From the NCBI RefSeq assembly GCF_009727055.1, contig NC_052359.1:62601214-62665213 (forward strand): a stretch of 64,000 bases of DNA. The letters are read 5' to 3'. Below are positions 45,160 to 57,145 of the stretch, piece after piece (within the stretch, counting starts at the first letter, position 1; the number at the start of each line of letters is the position of its first letter). The position numbers and the translations under genes are program-made. Origin of the DNA: Benincasa hispida (lineage: Eukaryota > Streptophyta > Magnoliopsida > Cucurbitales > Cucurbitaceae). The notes beneath the pieces were generated by a model. It searched no databases. It saw nothing but the letters and a program-made list of their open reading frames with translations, and was not told the origin of the DNA.

Positions 45160-47580
45160 TTATTTCCCCTTCACATTATTCTTGTTTTTCCCCTTTGAAT
45201 ATAAGCTTTCACCACCTTGCTGATCTTTCTTGCTCATTTGTAACTCTAATTCTTTGACACTTACTGCTGATATGATTGCTTCTATTGTTATTCTTTCTCT
45301 ATAGTACATCATGACTGTCTTGACATCTTTGAATGATTCTGGTAAAGAGTTTAGTAATATGAAAGCCTCGTTCTCTTCCCCAATATTGTCTCCTATTGAT
45401 CTTAACTCTGAAGACAGTCGCTTGAACTCATTCAAATTATTCATGAGGGACTTTGCAGCATCCATCTTGTAGGTGAAAAATCTTTCCCTCAAGAAAGATT
45501 TGTTAGGCAGGTCTTTGTTGAGATATATCTCATTTAGTTTGTTCCAGGGGGCATACGCAGTAGGCTGGTCTACAATCTACCTCAAAACACTATCTGTGAC
45601 ATTCAAGACAATGGTTCCATAAGCGTTTTGAAAGAGTATATCAGCATGCAGCGGAAGTAACAAGGATCAATAAGCACACTAATTCATTAATTTTGACAGT
45701 AACTAAAGCATGCTCATCAATTATAAGAGGGTTGGAAGTCATACCTTTGTAGTACTCCTTAAGATCTTGATTCTCAGCTGTAATCTTCTCCGAAATTTGT
45801 TGTGAACCACCTAAAGATCTTCCTCACTATACTCTTGGAGCTTTAGAATGAGTTATGGGACTCAAGAACAGCTTGAACGAAAGGAAACTTGGAGAGAAGC
45901 TCACTGCTACAAACCACTTGAAGAACAATTTATTTAGCCCGAATTTTTTTGCAAAAACTCTTTGAATGCATGCCTCAATTCCACTCCAATCTTCCTTATT
46001 TATTATAGGTCTCTCATGCAAAGAAGATGGCTGCATGAGATGTAGCTCATGCTTGGAGTTATTGAAGCAAATGAAAATGAGTTTTGAGTGACCTAGTTGA
46101 AGATTTAATGGGAAAATCCAAATTTCCATTTTGTGTTGATTTTCTTAATTTTTTTCAATTTTTCATCAAATGATTTCAAAAACCAATTCGATTTTAAAAT
46201 TGAAAATATTATTAATTTTGTAAAATTAATAAATAATTATTTAATTATTTTTAATTAATTTAATATCAAATATTAAATTAATTTTACACAAATCCACCTT
46301 CATATAATTAAATCATATTTAAATATAAATTCTCCTATTTCGTTTATTTCTAATTTGAACGTTTCAAATTAACTTATCATACTACTTTAAAGCTAATCCA
46401 TTTACGAGCTAGTAGGGGGACCTCGCGGATCTACAGATCATTGGCTCAACGATCTGAGATTAATTGGCTAAATTCATTACATCGAATTAATCCCCATTCG
46501 TTAACTAATGGGTCACTCCACTAAAGCCCATAGTTGAACTCCCCTCATTGTAGATATATTATGTCCACTTGATATAACCATGATCAGTAAAACGATCCTT
46601 CACAGGTCGTTCATAATCACTGTTGGGTCAAGATCACCGTTTTACCCCTGTGAATACATCTCGTTCTTTAAGTTCCTACTGACCCTCTAGTGAATGATTT
46701 TGATTCATAATACTTATGAATCAAGTCCTTTCTCTATCATGAGAAGGTAGGACCCCGATTGTTCAAGACCTGGAATCAGTACTTAAGAGAACAACCTATC
46801 TGCTAACCCTAAATCGAGTAAGAGCGAATTTCATCTTGCAGAGCTACACCCCCAGCTATTCATCCGGTCTTATTCCCAAAATGGAAGGCTTATTGAGCAG
46901 TGCTGTTGGACTACTCTTACCCATGCAGATCAAAGGATAATCCCGAACAAACAAAAGTTCATAGTTAGTTCAGGATTAAGATCGAGTTAACCTAGGTCAC
47001 TTTAGAATGAAATAGTCAGTTTTAACAGTAAACGGTCGTTATAAAGAAAAGTGACTATTTTGTGGTCCAGTCTATATGTAAACTCGTTTCATAGGATGTC
47101 CCCACTCATATGTCTCTAAATGAATGATCTGTGGATCACATCATTTCTATTACGTACAAAATGGGTCGCATCCATAGTGTTACCAGGATGAGATACCCAA
47201 TTTCATCCATATACTTATTAGACCATTTAGGCTATATACTATTAACTTGATCCTGTTTATGTCACCAAATAAAGTTAAAATATTCACACTATAGCCATGG
47301 ATATGTTAATTGAATTTTCATAATAGAATGCAAAATCAACAACTTTATTGAATAAGTTATTCAAGAATGTTTAACACGAACTGCAAGTTCTAGGACATTC
47401 CCAACACGTTTACCTCGATTGTCTCTTTCTCTGCCTTGGTGAGTGTTTAAGGGTACTTTGCAAGGTCCGTGATGGCCAGTAGTGATTTCTACTGTCCAAG
47501 ACTGCCTTAATCTTCGCTTTCCATAGTTCAAAGTCTATCTTACCATCGAACTTCTCAATTTCATATCTGGTAGTGGCCAT
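45160..47580 (-). pseudogene. Copia Gag (minus-strand element), split by a solo LTR
   Basis: The ATG is at 47580 on the minus strand: MATTRYEIEKFDGKIDFELWK, then a frameshift. The LTR 45629-47406 interrupts it, and Gag resumes at about 45623 with AYGTIVLNVTDSV-like sequence. 45492-45160 is open: LRERFFTYKMDAAKSLMNN and LNSLPESFKDVKTVMM, a copia Gag domain. No promoter is needed beyond the 5' LTR at 47675-48341. Confidence 0.83.
45629..47406 (-). mobile_element. Solo copia LTR in gag
   Basis: On the minus strand it starts TGTTGGGAATGTCC at 47406 and ends ...ATACTCTTTCA at 45629, 1778 bp. Perfect CGTTT duplications flank it (45624-45628 and 47407-47411). Removing the LTR and one copy rejoins gag. 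No coding region inside; the frame at 45827-46129 is chance. Confidence 0.9.
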
Positions 47581-47674
47581 TCTTGATCTTCAAGATTGAC
47601 TTTTCTGATTCGAAGTATGCAAGAATTCAAATTTTGGACCTGTCTTGAACTGTTCACTGAGCTCTGATACCACT

Positions 47675-48341
47675 TGTTGTCCCAAATGTCTAAAATCTTC
47701 TCATTCCCAATCACAAATTACTCAGAATTAACGGTCAAGTACAATTCAAGAGTCAGGAAATATTGTATGCTGAAGCTTGAAACTCTTCTGTCATTTACCT
47801 GATGGCAGCTCAATCGTGTAGATGAAGCTCCAAGAACTAAACAATAGTTCAATTATGTAAATGATAGGATGAAGCGCTAGACAATCGTGTAAACGACAGT
47901 TGATTAGAGCTAAATGATCATATAGACGACAACTGAAGAGCTAGACGATCATATAGACAATTGGACGCGGAGCTAAACAATCGAGTACACGATGTGATAG
48001 GAACTTCACGATCATGTAAACGATACTTTAGTAAATGCTAAATGATCATAGAGTTAGAAAGAAAGAACACAGGAATTTAAGTGGTTCGGCTAAAGGCCTA
48101 TGTCCACTGTGCAAATCGGGAGGGTCTCTTTTATTACTTCTTCTTCAAAGTTATTACAGAACAAATGCCTTGTTCCCTCTAGTTTTTCTTACTACGTTAT
48201 CTCACATTCGCTTTTCTTTATATACACAGGCGCAATGGTCATCGATGAAGCTCTGGTGGTTACAACACATAACAGAAAGAAGTCGACAACGGTTCAACTG
48301 CCTGCAATCTTGTTTTCTTGTCTTCGGTTCTTTCTGTAACA
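47675..48341 (-). mobile_element. 5' LTR of the minus-strand copia element
   Basis: On the minus strand it starts TGTTACAGAAAGAACC at 48341 and ends ...TTGGGACAACA at 47675, two bases from the primer site. A TATA-like tatataaag lies near 48220 (minus strand). The left part (48060-47810) is full of 'acgatcgtgtagac' boxes, downstream of that TATA. Confidence 0.82.
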
Positions 48342-50340
48342 ATCAAGACGTGGAATAAAAATCTCGAAAAGATTAGATAGATTTCTTTGCAACACCTCTT
48401 CCGAGGATACCTTTATTCAAAAAAATATAAATCACTTGAATTGGCTCTTTTCAGATCACCGTCCTATCATTATCTCAGTTACTAACAAAAGTTTCAAGAA
48501 AAGACAAGCTACAAATAGACCTCTTAGATTTGAAGAATCATGGACACTCCATGAAGACCGTAGGAAATTAATCTCCTCTACTGCTAACTGGTCTATTTCA
48601 AAAATAAAACATCTTTCTCTAAAAAACAATCTTAATCTTTGCCAAAAGTCCCTTAAACCCTGGGGAAGGAAACTATATAATGATAGGAAAGGGAAAATAT
48701 TAGCCTACAAAACTTCTCTTAAGGAAGCTTGTGATTGTTTTCTTAGTGTGGACTTTAATAAAATCCATCTTTTTGAATTTGATCTTGATAAACTATTAGA
48801 AGGAGATGAAATATATTGGAAACAACGTTCAAGAGAAGAATGGCTAAAATGGGGAGATGCAAATACCAAGTGGTTCTATAAAAAGGCATCCATTAGAAAA
48901 GGGAAAAAAATGAAACAGTTGGAATCCAACATAATGATGGTTCTTGGACCGAGGACCTTATTAAAATTGAAAACACTTTTATCTCCTACTTTCAAAATAT
49001 TTTTACCTCCACTAATCCTAGTAGAGTGGACTTGGAAAAAGTTCTATGTAATTTACATTCTTTAATCTCCCATGACATTAACCTAAAACTCCTCGAGCCT
49101 TTTACTTTTTCAGAAGTTGAGATAGCCATCTCACAAATGTTTCCAACCAAAGCTCCTAGCCTGGATGTCTTCCAAGCTATTTTCTTCCAAAAATATTGGG
49201 ATAGGTCTTTCAACTACAAAAACCTGTTTAGACATCCTAAATAGAAAACAAAACATTAAAACTTGGAACTCTACCAACATTGTTCTCATTCCAAAGATTC
49301 CAAATCCTCTTTTAGTCGGTGATTATAGGCCAATTAGTCCTTGAAATGTCCTTTACAAAACTATCACAAAAACTTTAGCAAATCGTCTAAAACCCTTTTT
49401 AAACTGTCTTATTTCTTCTACTTAATCTGTTTTTATTCCAGACAGAGCTATTTTTGTAACATCATAAATGGCCACGAATCTTTGTCAAACAAAAGAGGAA
49501 CAATAGGAGAAATATGTTGCCCTAAAACTATATCTTAGTAAAGCTTACGATAGAGTTGAGTGATATTGTTTAATAGGTTTCTAAAAAAACTTGGTTTGAA
49601 TGATGAATGGTGCTCACTTATACATAATTATTTATCTTCTGTAACTTTCTCTATTCTGATAAATGGTGAATCTAAAGGTTCTTTTTATCCTAGCAGAGGC
49701 CTTCGTCAAAGAGATCCATTATCACCGTAACTTTTCTTGTTTGTTATGGAAGGCCTTTCTGCTTTACTTAAAAATGCCACTACTGCAGGATTCCTATCAA
49801 CCTTATCTCCTTGTCAAGGTAGCTCTATAATAATTAATCATTGCTGATGATCATCTTATTTTTTGTAGGGCTAATGAATAAGAGCTAAATTCACTCAAAA
49901 TAATCCTTAACACTTTTGAAAAAGCTTCTGAGGAAAACATCAACTACAACAAATCAGCAATTGTTTTCCCCTGACAAATTCATCAAGAACAAAGTGATCT
50001 TCTCAGTAGCATTCTCGGAGTTAAAAGAAAGGAAAGCCTGGGTCATTATCTTGGCTTCCCTTCTTTTTTTTCAAGAAACAAATCACAGGACTTTAGACAT
50101 GTTGAAGACAAGATTTGGAAAGCAATTCAAGGTTGGAAAAGAGCTTTCTTCTCAGTTGTAGGCAAAGAAATTTTAATTAAAAGCGTTGGACAATCTATTC
50201 CCACTTACATAATGAACCTATTCAAACTACCTAAGAATTTTTGCCATGAAATCACAAAATCCTTTTCAAGAGTTTGGTGGGGTTCATCCACAAATCATAA
50301 AAAAAAATCATTGGATTTCTTGGAATACAACAAATATACT
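48342..50340 (+). pseudogene. LINE (L1-type) endonuclease end and reverse transcriptase
   Basis: It resumes with KRLDRFLCNTSSED and SDHRPIIISV (the last endonuclease motif with catalytic His). A linker follows, open at 48436-49065 (RPLRFEESWTLHED, EIYWKQRSREEWLKWGDANTKWFY). RT pieces: IPKIPNP, DYRPIS, ANRLKPFLN near 49320-49400; [12 protein letters not shown] at 49693-49728; then ADDHLIFCRANE at about 49842-49880, the A-D-D active site, one frame away. HYLGFPSFFSRNKS and AIQGWKRAFFSV follow. Many shifts; truncated near 50340 with no poly(A) tail seen. Confidence 0.87.
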
Positions 50341-50390
50341 ATTCAATAACTTTTTAATAGCATTTTAATATAGCATATGTAACAAAATGT

Positions 50391-50655
50391 TATATATATA
50401 TATATATATAAAGAGGGAATCTAAAAATTTTAGGCGCATGCGTGAAAATTTTCCTTTCCCAAATAAACATATTACACTTTTTTTTCACTTTAGTTCTCTG
50501 CTTCTCTTTCGTTAAGACGCCACACGATTTTCATTTCATCTCTCGATTTTCTCCTTCCGCTTGGCATTCAACTGCATTTTCATTCTTCTTTTATGAGCTT
50601 GGAATGCGCACCTTCTCTTTCACTCATCTCTATCATTCTCCTCTTTCGTTCTCTC
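50391..50655 (+). promoter_or_regulatory. Possible host promoter and CT-rich 5' leader (left part)
   Basis: A (TA)n run ending tatatataaagaggg (50391-50418) is followed by 200 bases rich in CTTCTC and TTCTC tracts, like many plant 5' UTRs. A copia element interrupts it at 50656 in the middle of a 'tctctc' tract, and the tract continues at 60251. No protein is visible, so this is a guess from composition. Confidence 0.3.
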
Positions 50656-50984
50656 TGTTGAAACGTTTGTCATTATTAAACTTTATTTGTGGCATTTAGT
50701 GTGACTTTTGGATTTTGTAACTTTTAGTTTTTTGTAACCAATAGTGATTTTTAAGTTATAGGAGTTATGTGAGTTATGAGCATTTGATGACATTTTTAAG
50801 TTATAGGAGTTATGTGAGTTATGAGATTTTTATAACCATTGGCATTCCTATGGTTATATTTGTAAGCCTATATAAAAGCATGCTTAGTTGAATGGAATAT
50901 ATATCTCTCATTTTTCATATTTTTCCTCCACGTTTTTTTTTCCTAACATAGTGGTATCAGAGCTAGTAGAAAATATTGAGAAAA

Positions 50985-51800
50985 ATGGCCAATGGTGGGA
51001 CAGGTTCACTTTAACTACCAATGCTTACCAAGCTCAACTATGACAATTGGAGCATCAAGATAAAAGCATTACTAGGAGCACAAGACGTGTGGGAGATCAT
51101 GGAGAACGGTTTCCAAGAGGCAGAAGCTGGAGCCAATCAAGCGCAAAGAGATGCGTTAAAAGAGACAAGAAAGAAGGACAAGAAGGCCTTTTATATCTTG
51201 TATCAATCGGTGAACGAAGATACGTTTGAGACCATCGCCAATGCAGAGACGTCAAAGATGGCATGGGACAAGCTCCAATCGACTCATAGAGGAGCCGATC
51301 GTGTGAAAAAGGTATGGTTGCAAACCTTACATGGTGAGTTTGAATCTTTACAAATGAAGGAAATGGAGGTGATAGCAGAATATCACACAAAAGTAATGGT
51401 TGTCATCAACCAATTGAGACAGAATGGTGAAGAAATCACAATGTTCGTGTCATGGAGAAGGTTCGAAGCCTAAATACAAAGTTCGAGATTATCGCCATGA
51501 TGATCGAGGAGACACAAGATCTCGAGAACATGACAATTGAACAATTTATAGGCTCGTTACAAGCCTATGAGGAGAAAAAGAAAAGGAGGATGGAGCAAAC
51601 AGAGACCGTTGAACAACTTCTCCAACTCAAAATCAAGGAGGAGAATAGTCGTGGACGTGGAAGAGGTCGTGGTGGTCGAGGCCATGGTGGAAAAGGTGAA
51701 GCCAACACCGATGTTTCTCAAAACTCGTCTGAATCCTCAAGAGGAAGAAGAGGTTGAGGTCATGGAAGACATGGTGGAAGGTCCGGGAGAGATAAATCTC
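50985..51800 (+). pseudogene. Copia Gag of the outer element
   Basis: ATG at 50985 with an early stop (GSL then TAA), then LNYDNWSIKIKALLGAQDVWE, KMAWDKLQSTHRGADRVKK and LQTLHGEFESLQMKE: the Gag domain. A frameshift near 51450 moves to EKVRSLNTKFEIIAMMIEETQDL and a Gly-Arg tail (RGRGRGRGGRGHGG). It resembles the Gag of the palindromic structure at 28.6 kb in order and motifs, so the two are related. Confidence 0.87.
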
Positions 51801-53277
51801 AGGTAAAATGTTATAATTGTAACAAATATGGACATTATGCGAATGAGTGTTACTCATCTCAAAAAGAGTCGATTGATCGAAAGCATCAGGACCGATCAAC
51901 TGCTAGCACATCAAAAGCCCATCAAGGGCAATCCAATTATGCAGAGGAGAATGGAACCTTATTTATGGTTTCAAAGGGAGAAGAAGAAAGTCAAGATAGT
52001 ATGTGGTATCTTGACACAGGAGCCTCGAATCACATGTGTGGAAAACGCGAGATGTTTGTGGAGTTGAACGAGATGAAGAAAGGTAATATTGCCTTTGGAG
52101 ACAATTCTTTGGCCGCCATCAAAGGAATAGGTAAAATTCTCATTTGGTTAAAAAATGGAGAAAATCAATATATGACAAATGTTTATTACATTCCCAATGT
52201 AAAAAATAATATATTGAGTGTAGGACAATTGTTAGAGAAAGGTTTTGAAGTTCAAATGAAAAAAAATTGTTTGTATTTGAGGGATAATTATGAGAGACTT
52301 ATTGCTAAAGTCTCCATGACCAAAAACCAAATGTTTCCTTTGAATATATGTAATGATGTTCCAAAATGCTTGAAGACGTGTTAAGAAGATCTCTCTTGGC
52401 TATGGCATCTACGGTTGGGGCACCTCAATTTTGGAAGTCTAGAAGATTTGTCGAAGAAGAAGATGGTGCGAGGTTTACCACACATTCATAAGCCAAACCA
52501 AGTGTGTGAAGGGTGTTTGCTTGGCAAACATCATCGAAATAGTTTTCCGAAGGAGTCTATGACATGAGCAAAGAAGCCTCTAGAACTCATCCATGCCGAT
52601 GTGTGTGGAATGATCAAACCAGAGTCTCATGGTAAAAGTAAATATTTCCTTCTCTTTATTGATGATTTTTCTAGAAAAATATGGGTGTAATTTTTTAAGG
52701 AAAAATCAGAAGTATTTTAAATCTTCAAGAGATTTAAGGCACGTGTTGAAGAATGAAAGCAACCTTACAATCAAGGCCATGAGAACCGAACGAGGTGGTG
52801 AATTCACATCAAATGAGTTCAAACGATTTTTTGATGAAAAAGGCATCTGACGTCCGTTAACAGTCCCAAGGACACCACAACAAAATGGTGTGGTGGAGAG
52901 AAAGAATCAAACATTCTTGAACATGGCAAGAAGCATGCTAAAGACAAAGAAGATGCCGAGGGAATTTTGGGCGGAGGCCGTAGCTTATGCGATTTATTTG
53001 ACAAATCGAGCACCAACCAAAAGTGTGCTTGACAAGACGCCTCAAGAAGCATGGAACGGAAGAAAGCCCGGGATTGGTCACTTCAAGGTGTTTGGGAATA
53101 TTGCAATGCTCATGTGTCGGAAGAAAAAATGACCAAGCTCGATGATCGAAATGAGAAACTCATCTTCATCGGCTATGATCAAGTTCAAAGGGTTATTGTC
53201 TTTACAATCCTTTGAATGGGAAGGTAATTATTAATCGTGATGTTGTTTTTGATGAGGAAGCCTTTTGGGATTGGAAT
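51801..53277 (+). pseudogene. Copia zinc knuckle, protease and integrase of the outer element
   Basis: CYNCNKYGHYANEC (C-X2-C-X4-H-X4-C) at about 51811-51852, then MWYLDTGASNHMCG with the protease D-T-G intact (about 52001-52040) and NNILSVGQLLEKGF. Past a stop at 52381 come LWHLRLGHLNFGSLEDL and CEGCLLGKHHR (integrase zinc site), [25 protein letters not shown] and PQQNGVVERKNQTF: a D-D-E core with frameshifts near 52690 and 52750. The open stretch 52890-53132 holds ARSMLKTKKMPREFWAEAV. Broken at 53277 by the inner element. Confidence 0.88.
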
Positions 53278-53278
53278 T

Positions 53279-53462
53279 GTTGAAATGTCTTGAATCTGTT
53301 TGCTGGCGCTTCGAACAACCTAGTACGGGGGTCTCGCTGGTGGGGGTTCGCGCTGTCTCTTATACACATCTAGATGTGTATAAGAGACAGGTTGAAATGT
53401 CTTGAATCTGTTTGCTGGCGCTTCGAACAACCTAGTACGGGGGTCTCGCTGGTGGGGGTTCG
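53279..53462. other. Library artefact: mosaic-end junction with duplicated flank
   Basis: 53353-53371 is CTGTCTCTTATACACATCT, the 19-bp Tn5/Nextera mosaic end, and 53372-53390 is its exact reverse complement, forming the 38-bp junction adapter of Nextera mate-pair libraries. The 72 bases at 53279-53350 are repeated exactly at 53391-53462. The 3' LTR has a single copy and no adapter, so this is not biological. Confidence 0.97.
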
Positions 53463-53807
53463 GGGGCGCCCCTAAAACCTATTCAGATTTTGTATTCAAC
53501 ATATTTATTTATTTTTAGTTATTTACGTTTTTTACCCTAGGGTTTAGAGCAGTGCGATATATAAACTCTCTAACCTAGAGGCACTGTTCTTGATGTGATT
53601 CTGAAAACATTCTCTCGAAATAATATTGTTCTCTCTCTACCTGTGGACGTAGCTAACACACTGTTAGTGAACCACGTATATCTATGTGTCGATTTTTTCC
53701 CACTCTACGTTCCTTTTTATATTATTTAATTGTCGATTTCGCAACAAACTGGTATCAGAGCCTTGTTAGGGTTTTTTCGAAATTCCACAATTGTTCGACA
53801 ATTGAAG

Positions 53808-54671
53808 ATGTCTAGCATGAACGCAAAGATCGATAAATTTACCGGGAGGAACAGTTTTGGTTTATGGCAGATCAAGATACGATCCCTGCTAAAGCAGCAG
53901 GGGTTGTGGACACCACTGACGCGTAAGTCAAAGAAGGTTGCCGTAGATGACGAAGAGTGGCAGACTCTTGAGGAGAAGGCTCATTCGACGATCATGCTAT
54001 GTTTAGCTGATGATGTCATCATCGAGGTTGCAGATGAAGAAACTGTCGCTGGTCTTTGGTTGAAGTTGGAGAGTCTTTACATGACGAAATCTTTAACCAA
54101 GAAGTTGTTTCTGAAGAAACGTTTATATCATCTACGTATGCAGGAAGGTACGTCTCTACGAGACCATCTTGATCAATTAAATAAAATTTTATTAGATCTG
54201 CGTAATGTAGAGGTTAAGGTTGATGATGAGGATGTTGCCCTAATTCTATTAACATCTTTGTCGTCGTCTTATGAGACTTTCGTTGACTCGTATATTGGAG
54301 GGAAAGAAACTTTGACCTTAGAAGATACAAAGTCCACATTGCTTATAAGAGAGGACCGTCAGAATGCAGGAAGTTCAGTTTCAGAAAGTCAGGCATCTGG
54401 GTTAGCTACTACAGGAAGCAAGGGACATAGGAATTTTGGTAAGCAGAAGTCGAATCAGAATAAAAGGTCTTCGAAGTCAAAAGGTTCTAGATCAGATGAT
54501 ATTTGTAACTACTGTAAAGAAAAGTGGCATTGGAAAAACGAATGTCCTAAGATAAAAAGGAATCAAGAAAAAAAGGAAAAGGGTGACAAAAGGGAAGCAT
54601 CCTCTTCTGTTGTACAAGTTGAGATTGATTCTGAAGAAGTCGAGATCGATTCTGAAGGAGATCTAGCTTAA
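53808..54671 (+). pseudogene. Copia Gag of the inner element (nearly intact)
   Basis: Start chosen at ATG 53808 (MSSMNAKIDKFTGRN), because the longer frame runs back through the primer site. FGLWQIKIRSLLKQQGLW and KLESLYMTKSLTKKLFLKKRLYHL are the Gag domain. The knuckle is CNYCKEKWHWKNEC, with the usual Gly before the His replaced by Trp. It ends with an acidic repeat (EIDSEEVEIDSEGD) at a TAA where related elements read through into protease. Tork/Tnt1-like. Confidence 0.88.
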
Positions 54672-55630
54672 GTTGTGAATGAACAGTCACATTCTGATGA
54701 TGTGTAGGTTCTTGATTCTGGGGCATCTTATCATATGTGTCCAAATAGAGAGTGGTTCTCAACCTATCAGCAAATAGATGGAGAGAATGTTAACATGGCT
54801 AACGGTGCTGTGTGCAAGATAGTTGGAATAGGCTCAGTCAAGATACGAACATATAATGGTTCCTTTTACACTTTAAAAGAGGTTAAGCATGTTCCACTAA
54901 TGAAGAAGAGTTTGATATCCTTTAGTGTAATCGATAGCAAAGGCTACAGTTGAAGGTAAAGTTAGAGCAATGTATGTCTATAAGGGTTCTGAGGTAGTTC
55001 TGAAAGGCATAAAGCGTGGAACACTGTATTTTCTATTAGGTTCCACAATAACAGGTTATGCTGTTGTTGCATCATTAGTCGTTCACAAGGATGATATGAC
55101 TAAGTTATGGCATATGAGACTTGGTCATATGAATGAAAAAGGTATGCAAATTATGTCAAAAAGAGATCTTATTTGTGGGCATAAGGTGCAGGATTTTGAA
55201 TTTTGTGGGAAGCTTCATCGCAGCAAGTTTCCAAGAGGTGTTCATCGTACAAAAGGGACACTTGATTATATTCATTCAGATTGTTGGGGACCTTCCAAAG
55301 TTGAATCTATTGGAGGTAGTAGGTATTTTTTGTCTATAATTGATGATTACTCAAGAATGACTTGGGTTTTTATGATGAAACATAAAAGTAAAGCCTTCAA
55401 GAATTTCAAGCAGTGGAAGATATTGATTGAAAATCAAACTGGGAAGAAGATCAAAAGGCTGGGAACTGATAATGGTCTGGAATTCTGTGGATCTAAATTT
55501 AATGATTCTGTAAAGATGAGGGGATTGTTCGCCATCATACTGTTAGGAATACTCCACAGCAAAATGGGGTTGCGGAACGTATGAATCAGACGTTGTTGGA
55601 GAGAGCAAGATGCATGCTCTCTAATGCAGG
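54672..55630 (+). pseudogene. Copia protease and integrase of the inner element
   Basis: Same frame as Gag after stops: VLDSGASYHMCPNREWFSTY (protease, D-S-G kept, about 54709-54765), LKEVKHVPLMKKSLISF, then stops near 54953. From 54970: MTKLWHMRLGHMNEKGMQIMSKR, CGKLHRSKF (first zinc Cys of the usual C-X2-C lost), GGSRYFLSIIDDYSRMTWVFM (Asp), RLGTDNGLEFCGSKFN (Asp). A one-base shift before the PQQNG region at about 55530-55570 leads into VAERMNQTLLERA. Confidence 0.87.
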
Positions 55631-57145
55631 GTGGCTAGAAAGTTTTGGGCAGAAGCAGTGAATACATCATGTTATCTAATCAATAGTGGACCTCACACAG
55701 CTATTGATTGTAAAACACCTTACGAGGTGTGGTCTGATAAGCCTGTAGATTATTCTTTATTAAAAGTTTTTGGTTGTATTGTCTACTATCATGTTAATGA
55801 GGGTAAATTAGAACCAAGAGCTAAAAAGGGTATATTTGTGGGTTTTGGGGATGGAGTTAAGGGATATAGAATCTGGTCACCTTCTGAGAATAGAGTCATA
55901 CTTAGTAAGACTATGATATTTGATTAAAATTCCATGCTTAACTCAACTGTAAAGCCTTTTGTGACGTCTACTGATGTGGGAGAAAGTAGTAGTGTTGATA
56001 AATAAGTGGAGATGCAATTCACTTCAGCTGTGAATGAATTACAACATCAAGGTGGAGAAGATCAACACGTTACTACATAAACTGATGTGCAACCAGAAAT
56101 TAATGTGCCTAGAACTTCAGAAGTTGATTTGCCTAAGAATTCTAGATCACGAGTAGATCAACCGAGTATAGCTCGTGATAGAACTAGAAGAGTTGTTATT
56201 GGACCTCCTGTGAGGTATGATTTTGAAGATATGGTTACTTTTGCATTAAAGGTTGCTGAAGAGGTGGATCCTCATGAGCCATCCACCTATAGAGAAGTTG
56301 TGTCATGTGGTGAGTCTACTAAATGGCTTGTTGCTATGGGGGATGAGATGGAATCTCTTGACAAAAATCAGACTTGGGAATTAGTTAAACAACCAAAGGA
56401 GAGAAAAATTGTCACTTGTAAATGGGTCTTCAAGAAAAAGGAGGGAATATCACCTTCAGAGGGCATTAAATATAAAGCTCGAGTTGTTGCTAGAGGGTTC
56501 ACACAAAGGGAAGGAGTTGATTATAATGAGATCTTCTCACCAGTCGTTAGACATACTTCTATCAGGGTGTTACTAGCTATAGTAGCACATCAGAATTTGG
56601 AACTTGAACAACTAGATGTGAAAATAGCTTTCTTACATGGAGAGTTGGAGGAAAAGATTTATATGACCCAACCAGATGGGTTCCAGTGTCCAGGTAAAGA
56701 AGATTATGTTTGCAAGTTGAAGAAATCTTTGTATGGGTTAAAGCAGTCTTCAAGGTAGTGGTACAAACGTTTTGACAGCTATATGATTAGACTTGGCTAT
56801 AACAGGAGTCCGTATGATTGTTGTGTATATCACAACAAAGATGATGATGGTTCGATGATTTATCTACTTTTATATGTAGATGATATGCTCATAGCTGCAA
56901 AGTCCAAGTCTGATATTCTGAAATTGAAGAATCTTCTCAGTGTTGAGTTTGATATGAAGGATTTGGGTGCTGCTCAGAAAATTCTGGGTATGGAGATTTA
57001 TAGGGACAAAGGTAAGAGTAAACTCTTCTTGTCACAGAAAGGATATATTCCGAAAATATTGTCCAGGTTTGGTATGTCATCAGCTAAGCCTATAGATACT
57101 CCTAGTGCTGTAAATGCTCGTTTGTCATCTGAGTTTTCACCTTAG
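55631..57145 (+). pseudogene. Copia integrase tail and reverse transcriptase of the inner element
   Basis: ARKFWAEAVNTSCYLIN and GCIVYYHVNEGKLEPRAKKGIFVGF form the integrase tail (to 55927). RT occupies 56087-57145: NQTWELVKQPKERKIVTCKWVF, KARVVARGFTQREGVDYNEIFSPVV, LELEQLDVKIAFLHGELEEKIYM, SLYGLKQSSR, then TAG at 56757. It continues with YLLLYVDDMLIAAKS (Y-V-D-D) and FDMKDLGAAQKILGMEI. Only a handful of stops (55925, 56003, 56079, 56757, 57143) break it. Confidence 0.9.

Larger units (their letters stand above)
36510..48341 (-). mobile_element. Ty1/copia element (minus strand) inserted in the LINE
   Basis: The 5' LTR is 47675-48341 (667 bp). The 3' LTR is about 36510-39656, split by a gypsy solo LTR. 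The primer site is on the minus strand at 47661-47672 (TGGTATCAGAGC, perfect). A polypurine tract (minus strand, aggtggagat) abuts the 3' LTR at 39657. Own length without three nested LTRs is ~5.45 kb. Gene order gag, protease, integrase, RT, RNase H marks it as copia. LINE sequence on both sides is colinear. The left boundary is blurred and I could not define the target duplication. Confidence 0.88.

Noticed and set aside
36510..48346. Defined target duplication for the minus-strand copia element
   Set aside because: The right flank atcaa has no convincing partner, because the first ~20 bases of the left LTR are too worn.
53353..53390. A genuine Tn5-like bacterial transposon end
   Set aside because: It is the hyperactive 19-bp mosaic end in exact head-to-head form with no transposase, as in a library junction.
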